Shown here piece after piece: positions 43,294 through 51,760 of a stretch of DNA of 64,000 bases. The stretch is from Cyclobacteriaceae bacterium (lineage in GTDB: Bacteria > Bacteroidota > Bacteroidia > Cytophagales > Cyclobacteriaceae). Below the pieces are notes generated by a model. That model worked only from the letters and a program-made list of their open reading frames with translations. It was not told the origin of the DNA and ran no database searches. The translations under genes and the position numbers were made by a program. The DNA is taken from contig JANQOR010000017.1 of the NCBI GenBank assembly GCA_028285685.1, positions 1 through 64,000 on the forward strand. Reading direction: 5' to 3'. The first letter of the stretch is position 1; the number at the start of each line of letters is the position of its first letter.

Positions 43294-44042
43294 TTGAGGC
43301 AAATAACATATCAAAATCATTTGACGGAAAGCAGGTCTTGTTCGACGTCAGCGCTGTCTTTCAAAAAGGCAAAACCAATCTGATCATTGGAGCGAGTGGT
43401 ACTGGAAAAAGTGTTCTCCTCAAGTGCATTGTTGGACTTTCTCATCCGGACGAAGGAAGCGTATACTTTGACAAAAGAGATTTCACTCATGCAAATAAGG
43501 AACTCCAGACAGAAGTAAGAAGGGAAATGGGCATGCTTTTCCAGGGTGGTGCCCTATTTGACAGTACTAACGTAGAGAAAAATGTCATGTTTCCACTAGA
43601 CGTGTTGACCAAGATGAGATACGAGGAAAAGCTTGAGCGTGTCAATTTTTGCCTGGAACGTGTGGGCTTGGAAAATGTGAACAAAAAGATGCCTTCTGAA
43701 ATTTCTGGAGGAATGAAAAAACGAGTTGGCATCGCCAGAGCAATAGTCAATAACCCGAACTACTTGTTTTGTGACGAGCCAAACTCTGGCCTGGACCCGC
43801 AAACATCCATCAGAATTGACAATCTGATCAAGGATATAACCGCTGAATACAACATCACAACTGTTGTCGTTAGTCACGACATGAATTCCGTTCTTGAGAT
43901 TGGCGAAACAGTGATCTTCATTTACCAAGGAAAAAAACTGTGGGAAGGGACTCGTGACGACATAGCAGCATCCGATGTTAGGGAACTCAATGACTTTGTG
44001 TTTGCCAGTCGTGTGATGAAAGAGTTGAAGGACAGTAGGTAA
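43290..44042 (+). CDS. mlaF: MlaF-family lipid ABC transporter ATP-binding protein
   Basis: A 250-residue ABC ATPase. The Walker A motif is GASGTGKS, the signature motif SGGMKKRVGIARAI, the Walker B YLFCDEP followed by NSGLDP, and the switch histidine VVSHDM. The signature SGGM-x-K-R is typical of MlaF rather than of drug or peptide exporters. ATGA overlap with the permease shows coupling. The MlaD and MlaBC partners were not seen in this window. Confidence 0.92.
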   Translation: MIEANNISKSFDGKQVLFDVSAVFQKGKTNLIIGASGTGKSVLLKCIVGLSHPDEGSVYFDKRDFTHANKELQTEVRREMGMLFQGGALFDSTNVEKNVMFPLDVLTKMRYEEKLERVNFCLERVGLENVNKKMPSEISGGMKKRVGIARAIVNNPNYLFCDEPNSGLDPQTSIRIDNLIKDITAEYNITTVVVSHDMNSVLEIGETVIFIYQGKKLWEGTRDDIAASDVRELNDFVFASRVMKELKDSR

Positions 44043-44168
44043 TCAGCTGATTTCGTACTATTCTGCAAAAAGGGACTTAACTTAGTTAACCTTCCAGCTT
44101 ATAACACGTCCTTAGTTATATAAATATTATTAAATAATTTCTTAATATATTTATATTTGAATTTGTTA

Positions 44169-47100
44169 ATGAATCGATTAGCTCTCACCTTTTGCTTTAC
44201 GCTGATCACCTGGTATGGACTTGCTCAGTGTGAGTTTTTAAGTCCTTCCATAACACTAGACTTTAATGCACTTGGCACTTGTGCCCCTGTAGAAGTGGAC
44301 AAATTTGAGGTCACTTATACGTTCACAATACCTCAAGATCCCAACATGATTACCATACGGTTTATCTGGAATGATCCAGCCAACACCACTGAGGATGCTA
44401 CAATCGCTAATGGTAAACTGACAGCTTCATCGGGCAATACCAAGTTTGATGCAGCCGCCTCCAATTTCCAGTATCCCACTGCAGGAACAGTGTGTTTTTA
44501 CGAAGCTCAGGCCTTTGTTATCGTCGATACAGATCAGTGTGATGGATCCGAACAGACTCAACCGGTGCCTTCATGGAACAATGATTCTGAAAATGGTGGT
44601 CAGATTCTTATAGATCCAGCTCAATACCATGTCTGTGAAGCAAATGCGATAGCAAATGTCACCTTTGACGATGCTTCCGTTTTTAATTGTAACGCCGCAG
44701 ATAATCCCGATAACCCGAACATTCTCGAACGGCACACTCAGTTCGTGTACGGGACCAATACGGGACTTGCCGATGCAAACCGGATAAAAAATCTGGAGAT
44801 AGATGATGGTGGGGTGATTCAGCTAACGACGGCTACCGGTGCTTACGATGCGTCATCGACAAGAGGCGGTGTCACTGCAGCATATTTTGGCAGCATTGAT
44901 CAAATTGCAGCTCCTGCAGCCGGGCCTAACAGCGTTTCGGTGCCTCTCTCCGCCCCTGATGATGTCAACAATGTTGCTGGAAATACTTTTCAGATCACTT
45001 TATACAATTGGAACACCTGTAATCCCTACAATGGAGATTCCGCAAACCCAAACTATGCCGATGCGGTCAGTCAGGTCATCGACGTAACTATGATTGCACC
45101 TCCCGTGCCTTCTTACTTAGCGCGAGAAGGTGGCGCGGGTGGAGCGACTCCCACGGAATTTTGCATAAACGAGGACATTTATTTCGAAAACCAAACAGGT
45201 GGCGGTTTTAACTTTGTTTGGCAATTCTATGATGGGTCTACAACCAGTGATCCTTTACTTGGCACCTCTACTGACAATAACCCAACATTTTCGTTCAATT
45301 CAGGAGGGAGTAAACTCGTACGCTTGATTGCCACAGATCCCAATGCGGATGGATCGTGTGATGAGATATATGATGACCTAGTAACTCTGTCACCAGCGGC
45401 TGTTGCCGATTTCGAATTCACTGATGCTGGGTTCGGTGCTGCTCCGGTTTTCTGTCAAACAGGTGCCGATGTTTTCACCATAGGTTTTCAAGACAACACC
45501 ACTATTGTCGCCGATACAGAAGTTCGCTACGAGTTTTACAATGAAGGGAATCCACCAACAAGTGGAATGCCTGATGATTTCGGGCCCGGAGGTGGTGCAT
45601 TTGTAACAACAAACATCGCCCCATTCTCAAAAGACTATTCAGCTGAGCAATTTGTGGTGGTTAGGTATGTTGCCAGAAATACCTCAACACTTTGTAGCAG
45701 CTTTGATCAAGACACGATCTTCGTCTATGGACAGCCCATTCCGACCTTTGCAAGTAATGAAGCTTGCGCGGGTAACAGAACGACTTTCTCTGCGATCACA
45801 AATCAAACAACAGGATTTACCACGCGTGTGAATGATGACATAATTGACACGTATGAATGGGACTTTAGCTACGATATGGCTGATGGATTTAATGTTGAGT
45901 TGACCAGAAACAATGACACTGGTTTTGATTGGCACGTTGGTACTGTGGTGACACCGGAAGTTGAACCTGTTACCTCAGAAGCGGGGACATATACGGTTGC
46001 CCTAAGGACCACCACACAAAAAGGGATGTGTTCTGATTTGATAACAGGCACAGTAATCGTCAACGAAAATCCAGACTCTCAATTGGCGTATGACGTTTCC
46101 GGCGACTTGTGCCCGGGTGATTTGATAACCTTTACAAACAACTCCGTCAATCCAAGTTTTACAATGGTTTATTCTATTGAGGTTGTTCACACACCATCAC
46201 TGTTCTCTTCTTCCACCAACCTGATCACCGCCGATACCTCGCTTGTTTTTTCTAATCCTGACGATACGACCCGTACATATGAAGCCACTTTAAGGTCCAC
46301 TACTGAGGACTTGTGCGAGACTTTGAGCACTCCTTTGATCTTCCGAATTCTGCCAGACGAGGACTCTGGCTTCACTGATGATAATTACGATTTGTTTAAC
46401 TCCAATTGCTCTCCATGGAGTAGTATGCTACAAGTAGATGCAGTAACCCAAAGCCTTGCTCCGGATTCCTATCAATGGACGATAAGCGACGAAGTTGGTG
46501 TTATTGCAGGTTTTCCCGTCACCAAGGTGAGCACAGATCCCGATTTTCACCAACTAGATTATGACCTCACTAATACAACAAATGCAATCATTAGTTTCGA
46601 AGTGGTTTTAGAGGTAACCAAAACCGGTGTTTGTATTGCCAATGATACATTCAACCTTCAGATCAGTCCGCAACCCGGAGCAACATTTGATCTTCTAAGG
46701 GACGAAGACTGTGACGAGGTAGTGCTAGAACTGGAGGCCAATCAAAAAGGCTTGACGGAGTATACCTGGATTTTTGATCCAGCTCCTGACAATGAATTTG
46801 GTAGCGACGACCAACGTTTGATTTCATATACACGGGATATAAACGCCGGATCGGATATCAACGCAACCGTTCGACTCGTCACAACTAATCTTGCCGGATG
46901 CCCTAGCGATACGATCACGATTATGGAAACAGTCGAAAAACGAAAACCTGACATCACGTCCAGTTTCACTATCTCAAGTGATACCGTTCAACTACCAGAT
47001 GCAACCGTTTCCATCGTCAACACTAGTACTCCAGATGCAGGCTACACCTACTTGTGGGAGTATGGAGACGGTGAGACCTCCGCAACAAGGGACCCAGCCG

Positions 47101-48020
47101 ACTATACCTATTCACAATTTGGCTCCTTTCAGATCCGCTTGACCATAGCAGATGAATTCTGTGAGGTCGAAAGTTTCCAAACCATCGTCGTTCTCCCTGC
47201 CGATCCGGTTCTCGATTTCGAAGCTGATACCTTACAGGGATGCACACCTCTTACTATTCAATTCACGAACCTTTCTCAAAATGCACGTTCGGGCGAGTTT
47301 CTTTGGGAATTTGGAGATGGTGGAATCTCCGAGCTAGACAATCCCATTCACACCTATTTTGATGGTGGTTCGTATGATGTGAGACTGCGCGGAACAAACA
47401 ATGTGGGCGTAACGATGGAGACTGAGAAGGCCGAGTACATCGAAGCTTTTGGACGACCGTTTGCAGACTTCTTGGTTTCCTCCAGAATTGTATTCATCCC
47501 TGACGATGAGGTACATTTTAGAAACCTCAGCAAAAACTCAACGGAATACTTCTGGGATTTCGGAGATGGCTCCACATCAACAGAATCTGAACCTTCTCAC
47601 GCTTATCTACAGGAAGGCACATACGATGTAATGCTGGTTGCAATCAACGAGCTGGGATGTTCCGATACGCTTTTTCGCGAGGCTGAAATTGAAGCAATCA
47701 TAGGCGGTGAAACAAACTCGCCTAATGCCTTCACTCCTAACCTATCCGGTCCAAATGGAGGAGTTGATGACGGAGGATTGAATGTCAATAGTGTTAACGA
47801 TATTTTCCTGCCAAAGCTCGAAGGAGTCGTCAGATTTAAAATGTTCGTCTACAATAAATGGGGGCAGTTGCTTTTCAAAAGTGAGGATCAGAACATTGGC
47901 TGGGATGGGTACTTTAAAGGGAAACTTGCACCAGCTGGTGTTTACATTTATAAGTTGGAGGTACGCTATTCTGACAACAGAGATGAAGTTATTGCAGGCG
48001 ATGTAACCTTGATCAGATGA
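44169..48020 (+). CDS. PKD-repeat surface protein with type IX secretion C-terminal domain
   Basis: A 1283-residue protein. It has a signal peptide (MNRLALTFCFTLITWYGLAQ) and a long beta-rich extracellular region with many paired cysteines. Three PKD-type repeats lie near the end: WEYGDGE at about 963, WEFGDGG at about 1046 and WDFGDGS at about 1128. The C-terminal 100 residues form the gliding-motility-type sorting domain (NAFTPN, then VYNKWGQLLF, GWDGYFKG and APAGVYIYKLEV). Such proteins are exported by the type IX system and often act in adhesion. ATG 44169 was chosen over TTG 44157. TATATTTG at 44152-44159 matches the Bacteroidota minus-7 element but lies very close to the start. The next gene overlaps by 4 bp. 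Confidence 0.9.
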   Translation: MNRLALTFCFTLITWYGLAQCEFLSPSITLDFNALGTCAPVEVDKFEVTYTFTIPQDPNMITIRFIWNDPANTTEDATIANGKLTASSGNTKFDAAASNFQYPTAGTVCFYEAQAFVIVDTDQCDGSEQTQPVPSWNNDSENGGQILIDPAQYHVCEANAIANVTFDDASVFNCNAADNPDNPNILERHTQFVYGTNTGLADANRIKNLEIDDGGVIQLTTATGAYDASSTRGGVTAAYFGSIDQIAAPAAGPNSVSVPLSAPDDVNNVAGNTFQITLYNWNTCNPYNGDSANPNYADAVSQVIDVTMIAPPVPSYLAREGGAGGATPTEFCINEDIYFENQTGGGFNFVWQFYDGSTTSDPLLGTSTDNNPTFSFNSGGSKLVRLIATDPNADGSCDEIYDDLVTLSPAAVADFEFTDAGFGAAPVFCQTGADVFTIGFQDNTTIVADTEVRYEFYNEGNPPTSGMPDDFGPGGGAFVTTNIAPFSKDYSAEQFVVVRYVARNTSTLCSSFDQDTIFVYGQPIPTFASNEACAGNRTTFSAITNQTTGFTTRVNDDIIDTYEWDFSYDMADGFNVELTRNNDTGFDWHVGTVVTPEVEPVTSEAGTYTVALRTTTQKGMCSDLITGTVIVNENPDSQLAYDVSGDLCPGDLITFTNNSVNPSFTMVYSIEVVHTPSLFSSSTNLITADTSLVFSNPDDTTRTYEATLRSTTEDLCETLSTPLIFRILPDEDSGFTDDNYDLFNSNCSPWSSMLQVDAVTQSLAPDSYQWTISDEVGVIAGFPVTKVSTDPDFHQLDYDLTNTTNAIISFEVVLEVTKTGVCIANDTFNLQISPQPGATFDLLRDEDCDEVVLELEANQKGLTEYTWIFDPAPDNEFGSDDQRLISYTRDINAGSDINATVRLVTTNLAGCPSDTITIMETVEKRKPDITSSFTISSDTVQLPDATVSIVNTSTPDAGYTYLWEYGDGETSATRDPADYTYSQFGSFQIRLTIADEFCEVESFQTIVVLPADPVLDFEADTLQGCTPLTIQFTNLSQNARSGEFLWEFGDGGISELDNPIHTYFDGGSYDVRLRGTNNVGVTMETEKAEYIEAFGRPFADFLVSSRIVFIPDDEVHFRNLSKNSTEYFWDFGDGSTSTESEPSHAYLQEGTYDVMLVAINELGCSDTLFREAEIEAIIGGETNSPNAFTPNLSGPNGGVDDGGLNVNSVNDIFLPKLEGVVRFKMFVYNKWGQLLFKSEDQNIGWDGYFKGKLAPAGVYIYKLEVRYSDNRDEVIAGDVTLIR

Positions 48021-49036
48021 GAAAATTGTTGAGCATACTCCTAACGCTAATTGCTGTGCTCGGCACTGCTCAAGATGCTCAGTATTCTCAATTTTATGCC
48101 AATCCGCTTTATTTAAATCCTGCGTTTGCTGGTACCGGGCATAACTCCCGGATAGCCCTCAACCACCGGTTGTTGTGGCCGAGCTTACCACAAGCCTTCA
48201 GAATATATTCCCTTTCGATTGACTACAGTGCCGATGCATATAACAGTGGTTTTGGTTTTATTATGCATACGGAAAGTGAAGGCACTGTCGATCTACAAAC
48301 GACCAATGGCTCATTCATTTATTCTTACCAGCTGGTCATACACGAAGGCCTGGTTATTCGTCCGGCGATGAAATTCGGACACGTGGTTCGCAGTTTTGAC
48401 CAAAGCAAATTGGTTCTGGGTGACCAGCTCGATTTTGGCGGTGGTATTTCTTCCCAAGACCCGGGTCTGAGATCCTTCAAGTTGCAGAATTACTGGGACA
48501 TTGGTACTGGGGTTCTGGTCTTTACGCCTAAGTATTGGTTTGGGCTAGCGATCGATCACCTCAACAAACCCAACAGGTCGCTGCTGGAGGGAGAAGACAA
48601 CTTACAGTTTAGGTATTCTGCGCACATTGGAGGTCGCTTCACATTGATGGCAAATGCTCCTACAGGAACAATCCCGGCAACAATTGCTCCGAGTGCTCTC
48701 TACAAACGACAGGGCAACTTCCAGCAATTGGATGTGGGAGCTTCCGTGCATATGCAACCACTTGTGTTGGGTGCCTACTACCGCGGAATCCCTTTTCTGT
48801 CGAATGGCTTTGGAGGCATCAGCCAAGACGCAATCATTATTCAGGCTGGCCTCGAATATGCGAATGCAGAATTTGGTTATAGCTTCGATATCCAATTGAG
48901 TCAATTGGACATTGTTAGTGGCGGTGGTGCACATGAATTCTCGTTGCAGTATAACTTTCACATTCCTTGGCGTCATCGAAACAAGCCAAAGAAAAAGCTG
49001 CACTGCCCTGCGTTCCTACATGGGCTTTATAACTGA
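48017..49036 (+). CDS. PorP/SprF-family type IX secretion membrane protein
   Basis: A 339-residue outer-membrane protein with a signal peptide (RKLLSILLTLIAVLGTAQ) and the family start DAQYSQFYANPLYLNPAFAGTG. The rest is a beta-barrel pattern (for example YWFGLAIDHLNKPNRSL) ending in LHCPAFLHGLYN. By family knowledge PorP/SprF-like proteins bind the C-terminal domain of a particular surface protein and attach it to the cell. The ATGA overlap with the PKD protein strongly suggests that they form such a pair. No type IX core genes are in the window. Confidence 0.92.
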   Translation: MRKLLSILLTLIAVLGTAQDAQYSQFYANPLYLNPAFAGTGHNSRIALNHRLLWPSLPQAFRIYSLSIDYSADAYNSGFGFIMHTESEGTVDLQTTNGSFIYSYQLVIHEGLVIRPAMKFGHVVRSFDQSKLVLGDQLDFGGGISSQDPGLRSFKLQNYWDIGTGVLVFTPKYWFGLAIDHLNKPNRSLLEGEDNLQFRYSAHIGGRFTLMANAPTGTIPATIAPSALYKRQGNFQQLDVGASVHMQPLVLGAYYRGIPFLSNGFGGISQDAIIIQAGLEYANAEFGYSFDIQLSQLDIVSGGGAHEFSLQYNFHIPWRHRNKPKKKLHCPAFLHGLYN

Positions 49037-49053
49037 GTTTTATGGAATAAAAA

Positions 49054-49078
49054 AGCAGCCCCCGCCTTAAGGGCTGCT
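49054..49078 (+). terminator. Hairpin downstream of the PorP/SprF gene
   Basis: AGCAGCCC (49054-49061) pairs with GGGCTGCT (49071-49078) around a 9-base loop, 18 bp after the PorP/SprF stop. A-rich bases precede the stem and no clear T tract follows. The position suggests the end of the PKD-PorP transcript. Confidence 0.55.
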
Positions 49079-49300
49079 ACCTAGGCTCAGGGACAAGCCA
49101 AAATGCGAATTGCAGCCACTAGCAATTGCATTCCTCAAATTGGTTCTTAAGAGAAAGGGATAAAGTTTAACCTACTATGGAGTCTCATCTTTACCATTTG
49201 CCGTTTTCATTGTTCTACCACTATTTTTTCGTCCACATGCAATTCATTAAAAGTCAAACTTCTTACGTGTATCCATCCTTAACATCAAACTAACAGGACC

Positions 49301-49372
49301 TCAAGAACCCAAAAGGCCGATTAGCATAATAAGTACGATCACAATTAACAAGATGCTGTTTACCAGTTTCAT
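49301..49372 (-). CDS. 23-residue single-span membrane peptide
   Basis: A very short frame begins ATG at 49372, and that ATG overlaps the stop codon of the preceding gene as ATGA. The peptide is MKLVNSILLIVIVLIMLI followed by GLLGS: one positively charged start residue region and a single hydrophobic helix. The exact coupling and a perfect transmembrane composition in so short a frame argue for a real gene. Many bacterial regulatory peptides and small anchors look like this. No family was recognised. Confidence 0.5.
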   Translation of the reverse strand: MKLVNSILLIVIVLIMLIGLLGS

Positions 49373-49755
49373 AATATTGGCTTGCCTGTTTGGATTCGTT
49401 GAACATAATCGGGGCTGACATTGAAGCTGTTTATAACGCAGCGATCGACATTCACCAGACTGTCACAGCCGACCTTGTTGGTAAAGGTGGCTGTATACAG
49501 TCCTAAGCTGGTTAGCAAGATATCGTTGAGTTTTAGCTTTTCGTCAACACAGGTCTTCGTATCGCCCTCTTCCGATTTACTAAGAGATAAAATAGGACTC
49601 GCATCCCTATCCTCACTTACTTTGGATACTAAGGAATAAGGATCAATCATCATTTCGATTACGGGTTTTTCGGTCCTCACCAAGATCAGTGACGCCAAGG
49701 CTACTAAAATGAACAGGTAAAGTCTTACATGTAATGTGAATTTCCTACTGGTCAT
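49369..49755 (-). CDS. Small membrane-anchored protein with one GCDS-type repeat
   Basis: A 128-residue protein from ATG 49755; a GTG at 49776 is possible. A basic start is followed by one transmembrane segment (LYLFILVALASLILV), then a linker and a 45-residue unit with the pattern of the repeats common in Bacteroidota surface proteins (CVDEKLKLNDILLTSLGLY, then TATFTNKVGCDSLVNVD). Those repeats usually occur in large secreted proteins, so one unit on a membrane anchor is unusual. It is preceded by the GGTTAGCA tandem motif and coupled to a 23-aa peptide gene. Confidence 0.62.
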   Translation of the reverse strand: MTSRKFTLHVRLYLFILVALASLILVRTEKPVIEMMIDPYSLVSKVSEDRDASPILSLSKSEEGDTKTCVDEKLKLNDILLTSLGLYTATFTNKVGCDSLVNVDRCVINSFNVSPDYVQRIQTGKPIL

Positions 49756-49839
49756 TCGAGCGTCAGTTTTTGGCACTTAGAGAACGTTTGATCTATGATG
49801 CTAAAGAATCGAAAAATTGGTTCTATTGTGCAAGAATAG

Positions 49840-49860
49840 GGTTAGCAAAAGGTTAGCAAC
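49840..49860. promoter_or_regulatory. Tandem GGTTAGCA motif, site 1
   Basis: Two copies of GGTTAGCA repeat with an 11-bp period, about 85-105 bp upstream of the minus-strand small membrane protein gene. A site with 19 of 21 identical bases lies at 51674-51694 between the two LuxR-type genes. An 11-bp period places both copies on one face of the helix, as in known response-regulator sites. Confidence 0.5.
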
Positions 49861-49918
49861 TACTACAGCACCACACGATAAGCGTCAATCAGTATGGAAT
49901 CTTATACAGCGAAGATGG

Positions 49919-51598
49919 CTAAACAGCCTTAATTAAACTATCCAGGCTGTCAGCTGTTAAACCTAGTTTTTTCTTTATTCTGCTCTTCGCAACTTTTATT
50001 GTCCCAACTGTGGTATTCCGAAACATTGCCATCTGTTTATTGGAGAGGTTAAGTGTGATAAGATGGCAGATCTCAATATCTGTCTCGGTCAGTCTTGGGT
50101 ATTTGGTTTTTAATCTCGATTCAAACTCACGGTTGATACTCTCGATGTTTTCCTGGAAGTAGTCGAGCTTATCCTCTACCTCGAGTTTGAGTTTTAAGCT
50201 ATGGATGTAACTATTGAGCTTCCCCCGAAGTGAACCATTCTCCGCCTTACTGATCGAAATCATATCATGCAAAAGATCCTCTCTGAAACGATGTCTCAAC
50301 TGGTTATCTGAGATAACCATGGCCAGATCGCCTTCCTTATGTTTTAAGTTAGCCTGTAAAAGTGTTCTTTCGCCATATATTTTTCTGTGTCGGTAGGCAA
50401 CGATCAAAACCTGGGCCAATATCAAGATTAGGAAGCCAGCTTCGTAAAGGTAATTGCCTGAAATGATATCCAGGGAAATCAATATCGCATGGAAGACTAT
50501 GGCAAACATAAGTACGCTGGTGACCAGAAAAAGAAAAGCTTCCACCGGATATTGCTGTATTGACTGCAATACCATAACAATTGCATAAATCACAAAAAGG
50601 GGAGCAATCACATGAAAAAAAGGGACGATTTGTGTGGCGACATGTACAGACGCCAGGATCGTTATGATACTGAAACTGAGGGGAATGAGCAGACATAATC
50701 TTACAAAGATTTCCTTCTTCCGATGAAAAAAGTAATGCACAAAAAGCGGTAGCAAGCCAAGAGGTAAGTAATAGCCCAGATATCGGAGTTTCTGGTTTAA
50801 CTCATACGGGAAGTTTGGAATAAACTCCTCTACAATCATCTCTCCCGTCGTAATGGTTCGTAAAGCAACAGCAAATACACCAAGGGAAAAGAACAAATAA
50901 CTCTTCTCTTTCGGATAAAAAAGAAACATCGCCAGATGATAAATTGCAATTAGGAGGATGATAGTAGCAGAAAAGATCTGAAAACCGAATGACCATTTCC
51001 AGAGATGTAGCACTGTTGATCTCTTTCCGAAGACGACATCTTCCCAACTACCACCACCCTTGCGATGATGAAAGTTGGAAATGACCCAAAATAATTCAAT
51101 CTGGTTTGTCTTTGGCAGGTCCACAAACAATGGCTGAAAGTTCGGAGTAGTTTCTTCCTTGGTTACACCCACTTCACCTACCTTCGACAGCAATCGTCCA
51201 TTTGCCCAAATTTCGTGAGCAGCTACCACTGACTTAAACTTCAATGTGTATTGATCGATTGTGTCAGGCAGATGGATGATAGAATGAAGAGTTAAAAGCC
51301 CATAAGGGTGCTGTGCTAAAAAATCATCACTCTTTACGGTCCAGAAATTCGGTACATACAAAGAACCCGACGGCAATCTATCTTTGCTTGTCATGGTTAC
51401 TTTTTGTCCCCAGTAATAATTCCATTCGCCTTTTAAACTGACCACTTCTTTATCTGCCAAGGGTTTGCTTAGGTTAAAAACCTGATCTTCGGAAATCACC
51501 TCCCTAACTTCGACTCGATTGCATGAACTAAAAGCAAGTCCCAACAAGATGCAAGGAATAGAATAGGTGGATGAGCTTCTTAAGCGGATCGTTAGCAA
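49919..51598 (-). CDS. Seven-helix membrane LuxR-type regulator (7TMR-DISM-like)
   Basis: A 559-residue protein. A signal peptide with lipobox FSSC (cysteine 26) leads to an extracytoplasmic beta-sandwich-like domain (SLKGEWNYYWGQ, YTLKFKSVVAAHEIWANGRL). Seven transmembrane segments (about 200-400) follow, then a helical linker and a LuxR/GerE-like helix-turn-helix at the end (LTETDIEICHLITLNLSNKQMAMFRNTT in two parts, then TIKVAKSRIKKKLG). The start is TTG at 51598. It is a one-component sensor and transcription factor. It is divergent from the TPR-LuxR gene at 51761, with the GGTTAGCA motif between. Confidence 0.86.
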   Translation of the reverse strand: MLTIRLRSSSTYSIPCILLGLAFSSCNRVEVREVISEDQVFNLSKPLADKEVVSLKGEWNYYWGQKVTMTSKDRLPSGSLYVPNFWTVKSDDFLAQHPYGLLTLHSIIHLPDTIDQYTLKFKSVVAAHEIWANGRLLSKVGEVGVTKEETTPNFQPLFVDLPKTNQIELFWVISNFHHRKGGGSWEDVVFGKRSTVLHLWKWSFGFQIFSATIILLIAIYHLAMFLFYPKEKSYLFFSLGVFAVALRTITTGEMIVEEFIPNFPYELNQKLRYLGYYLPLGLLPLFVHYFFHRKKEIFVRLCLLIPLSFSIITILASVHVATQIVPFFHVIAPLFVIYAIVMVLQSIQQYPVEAFLFLVTSVLMFAIVFHAILISLDIISGNYLYEAGFLILILAQVLIVAYRHRKIYGERTLLQANLKHKEGDLAMVISDNQLRHRFREDLLHDMISISKAENGSLRGKLNSYIHSLKLKLEVEDKLDYFQENIESINREFESRLKTKYPRLTETDIEICHLITLNLSNKQMAMFRNTTVGTIKVAKSRIKKKLGLTADSLDSLIKAV

Positions 51599-51673
51599 GG
51601 TTCAATGCAAGCCGTACCTGCGAAGTTGAAAGGACAAAGAAGGCAAACCGAATAATTGCCAACCAAAATTGGC

Positions 51674-51694
51674 GGTTAGCAAATGGTTAGCAGC
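51674..51694. promoter_or_regulatory. Tandem GGTTAGCA motif, site 2
   Basis: GGTTAGCA occurs twice with an 11-bp period in the 162-bp region between the divergent LuxR-type genes, 67 bp before the TPR-LuxR start and 76 bp before the 7TM-LuxR start. A further GTTAGCAA lies at 51591-51598, over the 7TM-LuxR start codon. This arrangement suggests cross- or autoregulation by one of the two proteins. Confidence 0.5.
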
Positions 51695-51717
51695 ACTTTT
51701 ATTTCTCAGAAATTAAC

Positions 51718-51746
51718 ATTCGCTTTACAACTCATTATAAGCGAAT
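51718..51746. promoter_or_regulatory. Inverted repeat upstream of the TPR-LuxR gene
   Basis: ATTCGCTT at 51718-51725 and AAGCGAAT at 51739-51746 are perfect inverted copies with a 13-base spacer, 15 bp before the ATG at 51761. The position fits an operator or an mRNA hairpin in the leader. Confidence 0.35.
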
Positions 51747-51760
51747 AATCCACTGAAATA

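Noticed and set aside
44152..44159. TATATTTG as the promoter of the PKD protein gene
   Set aside because: It fits the minus-7 consensus but no minus-33 element was found at the right distance and it would leave almost no leader, so it is only mentioned with the gene.
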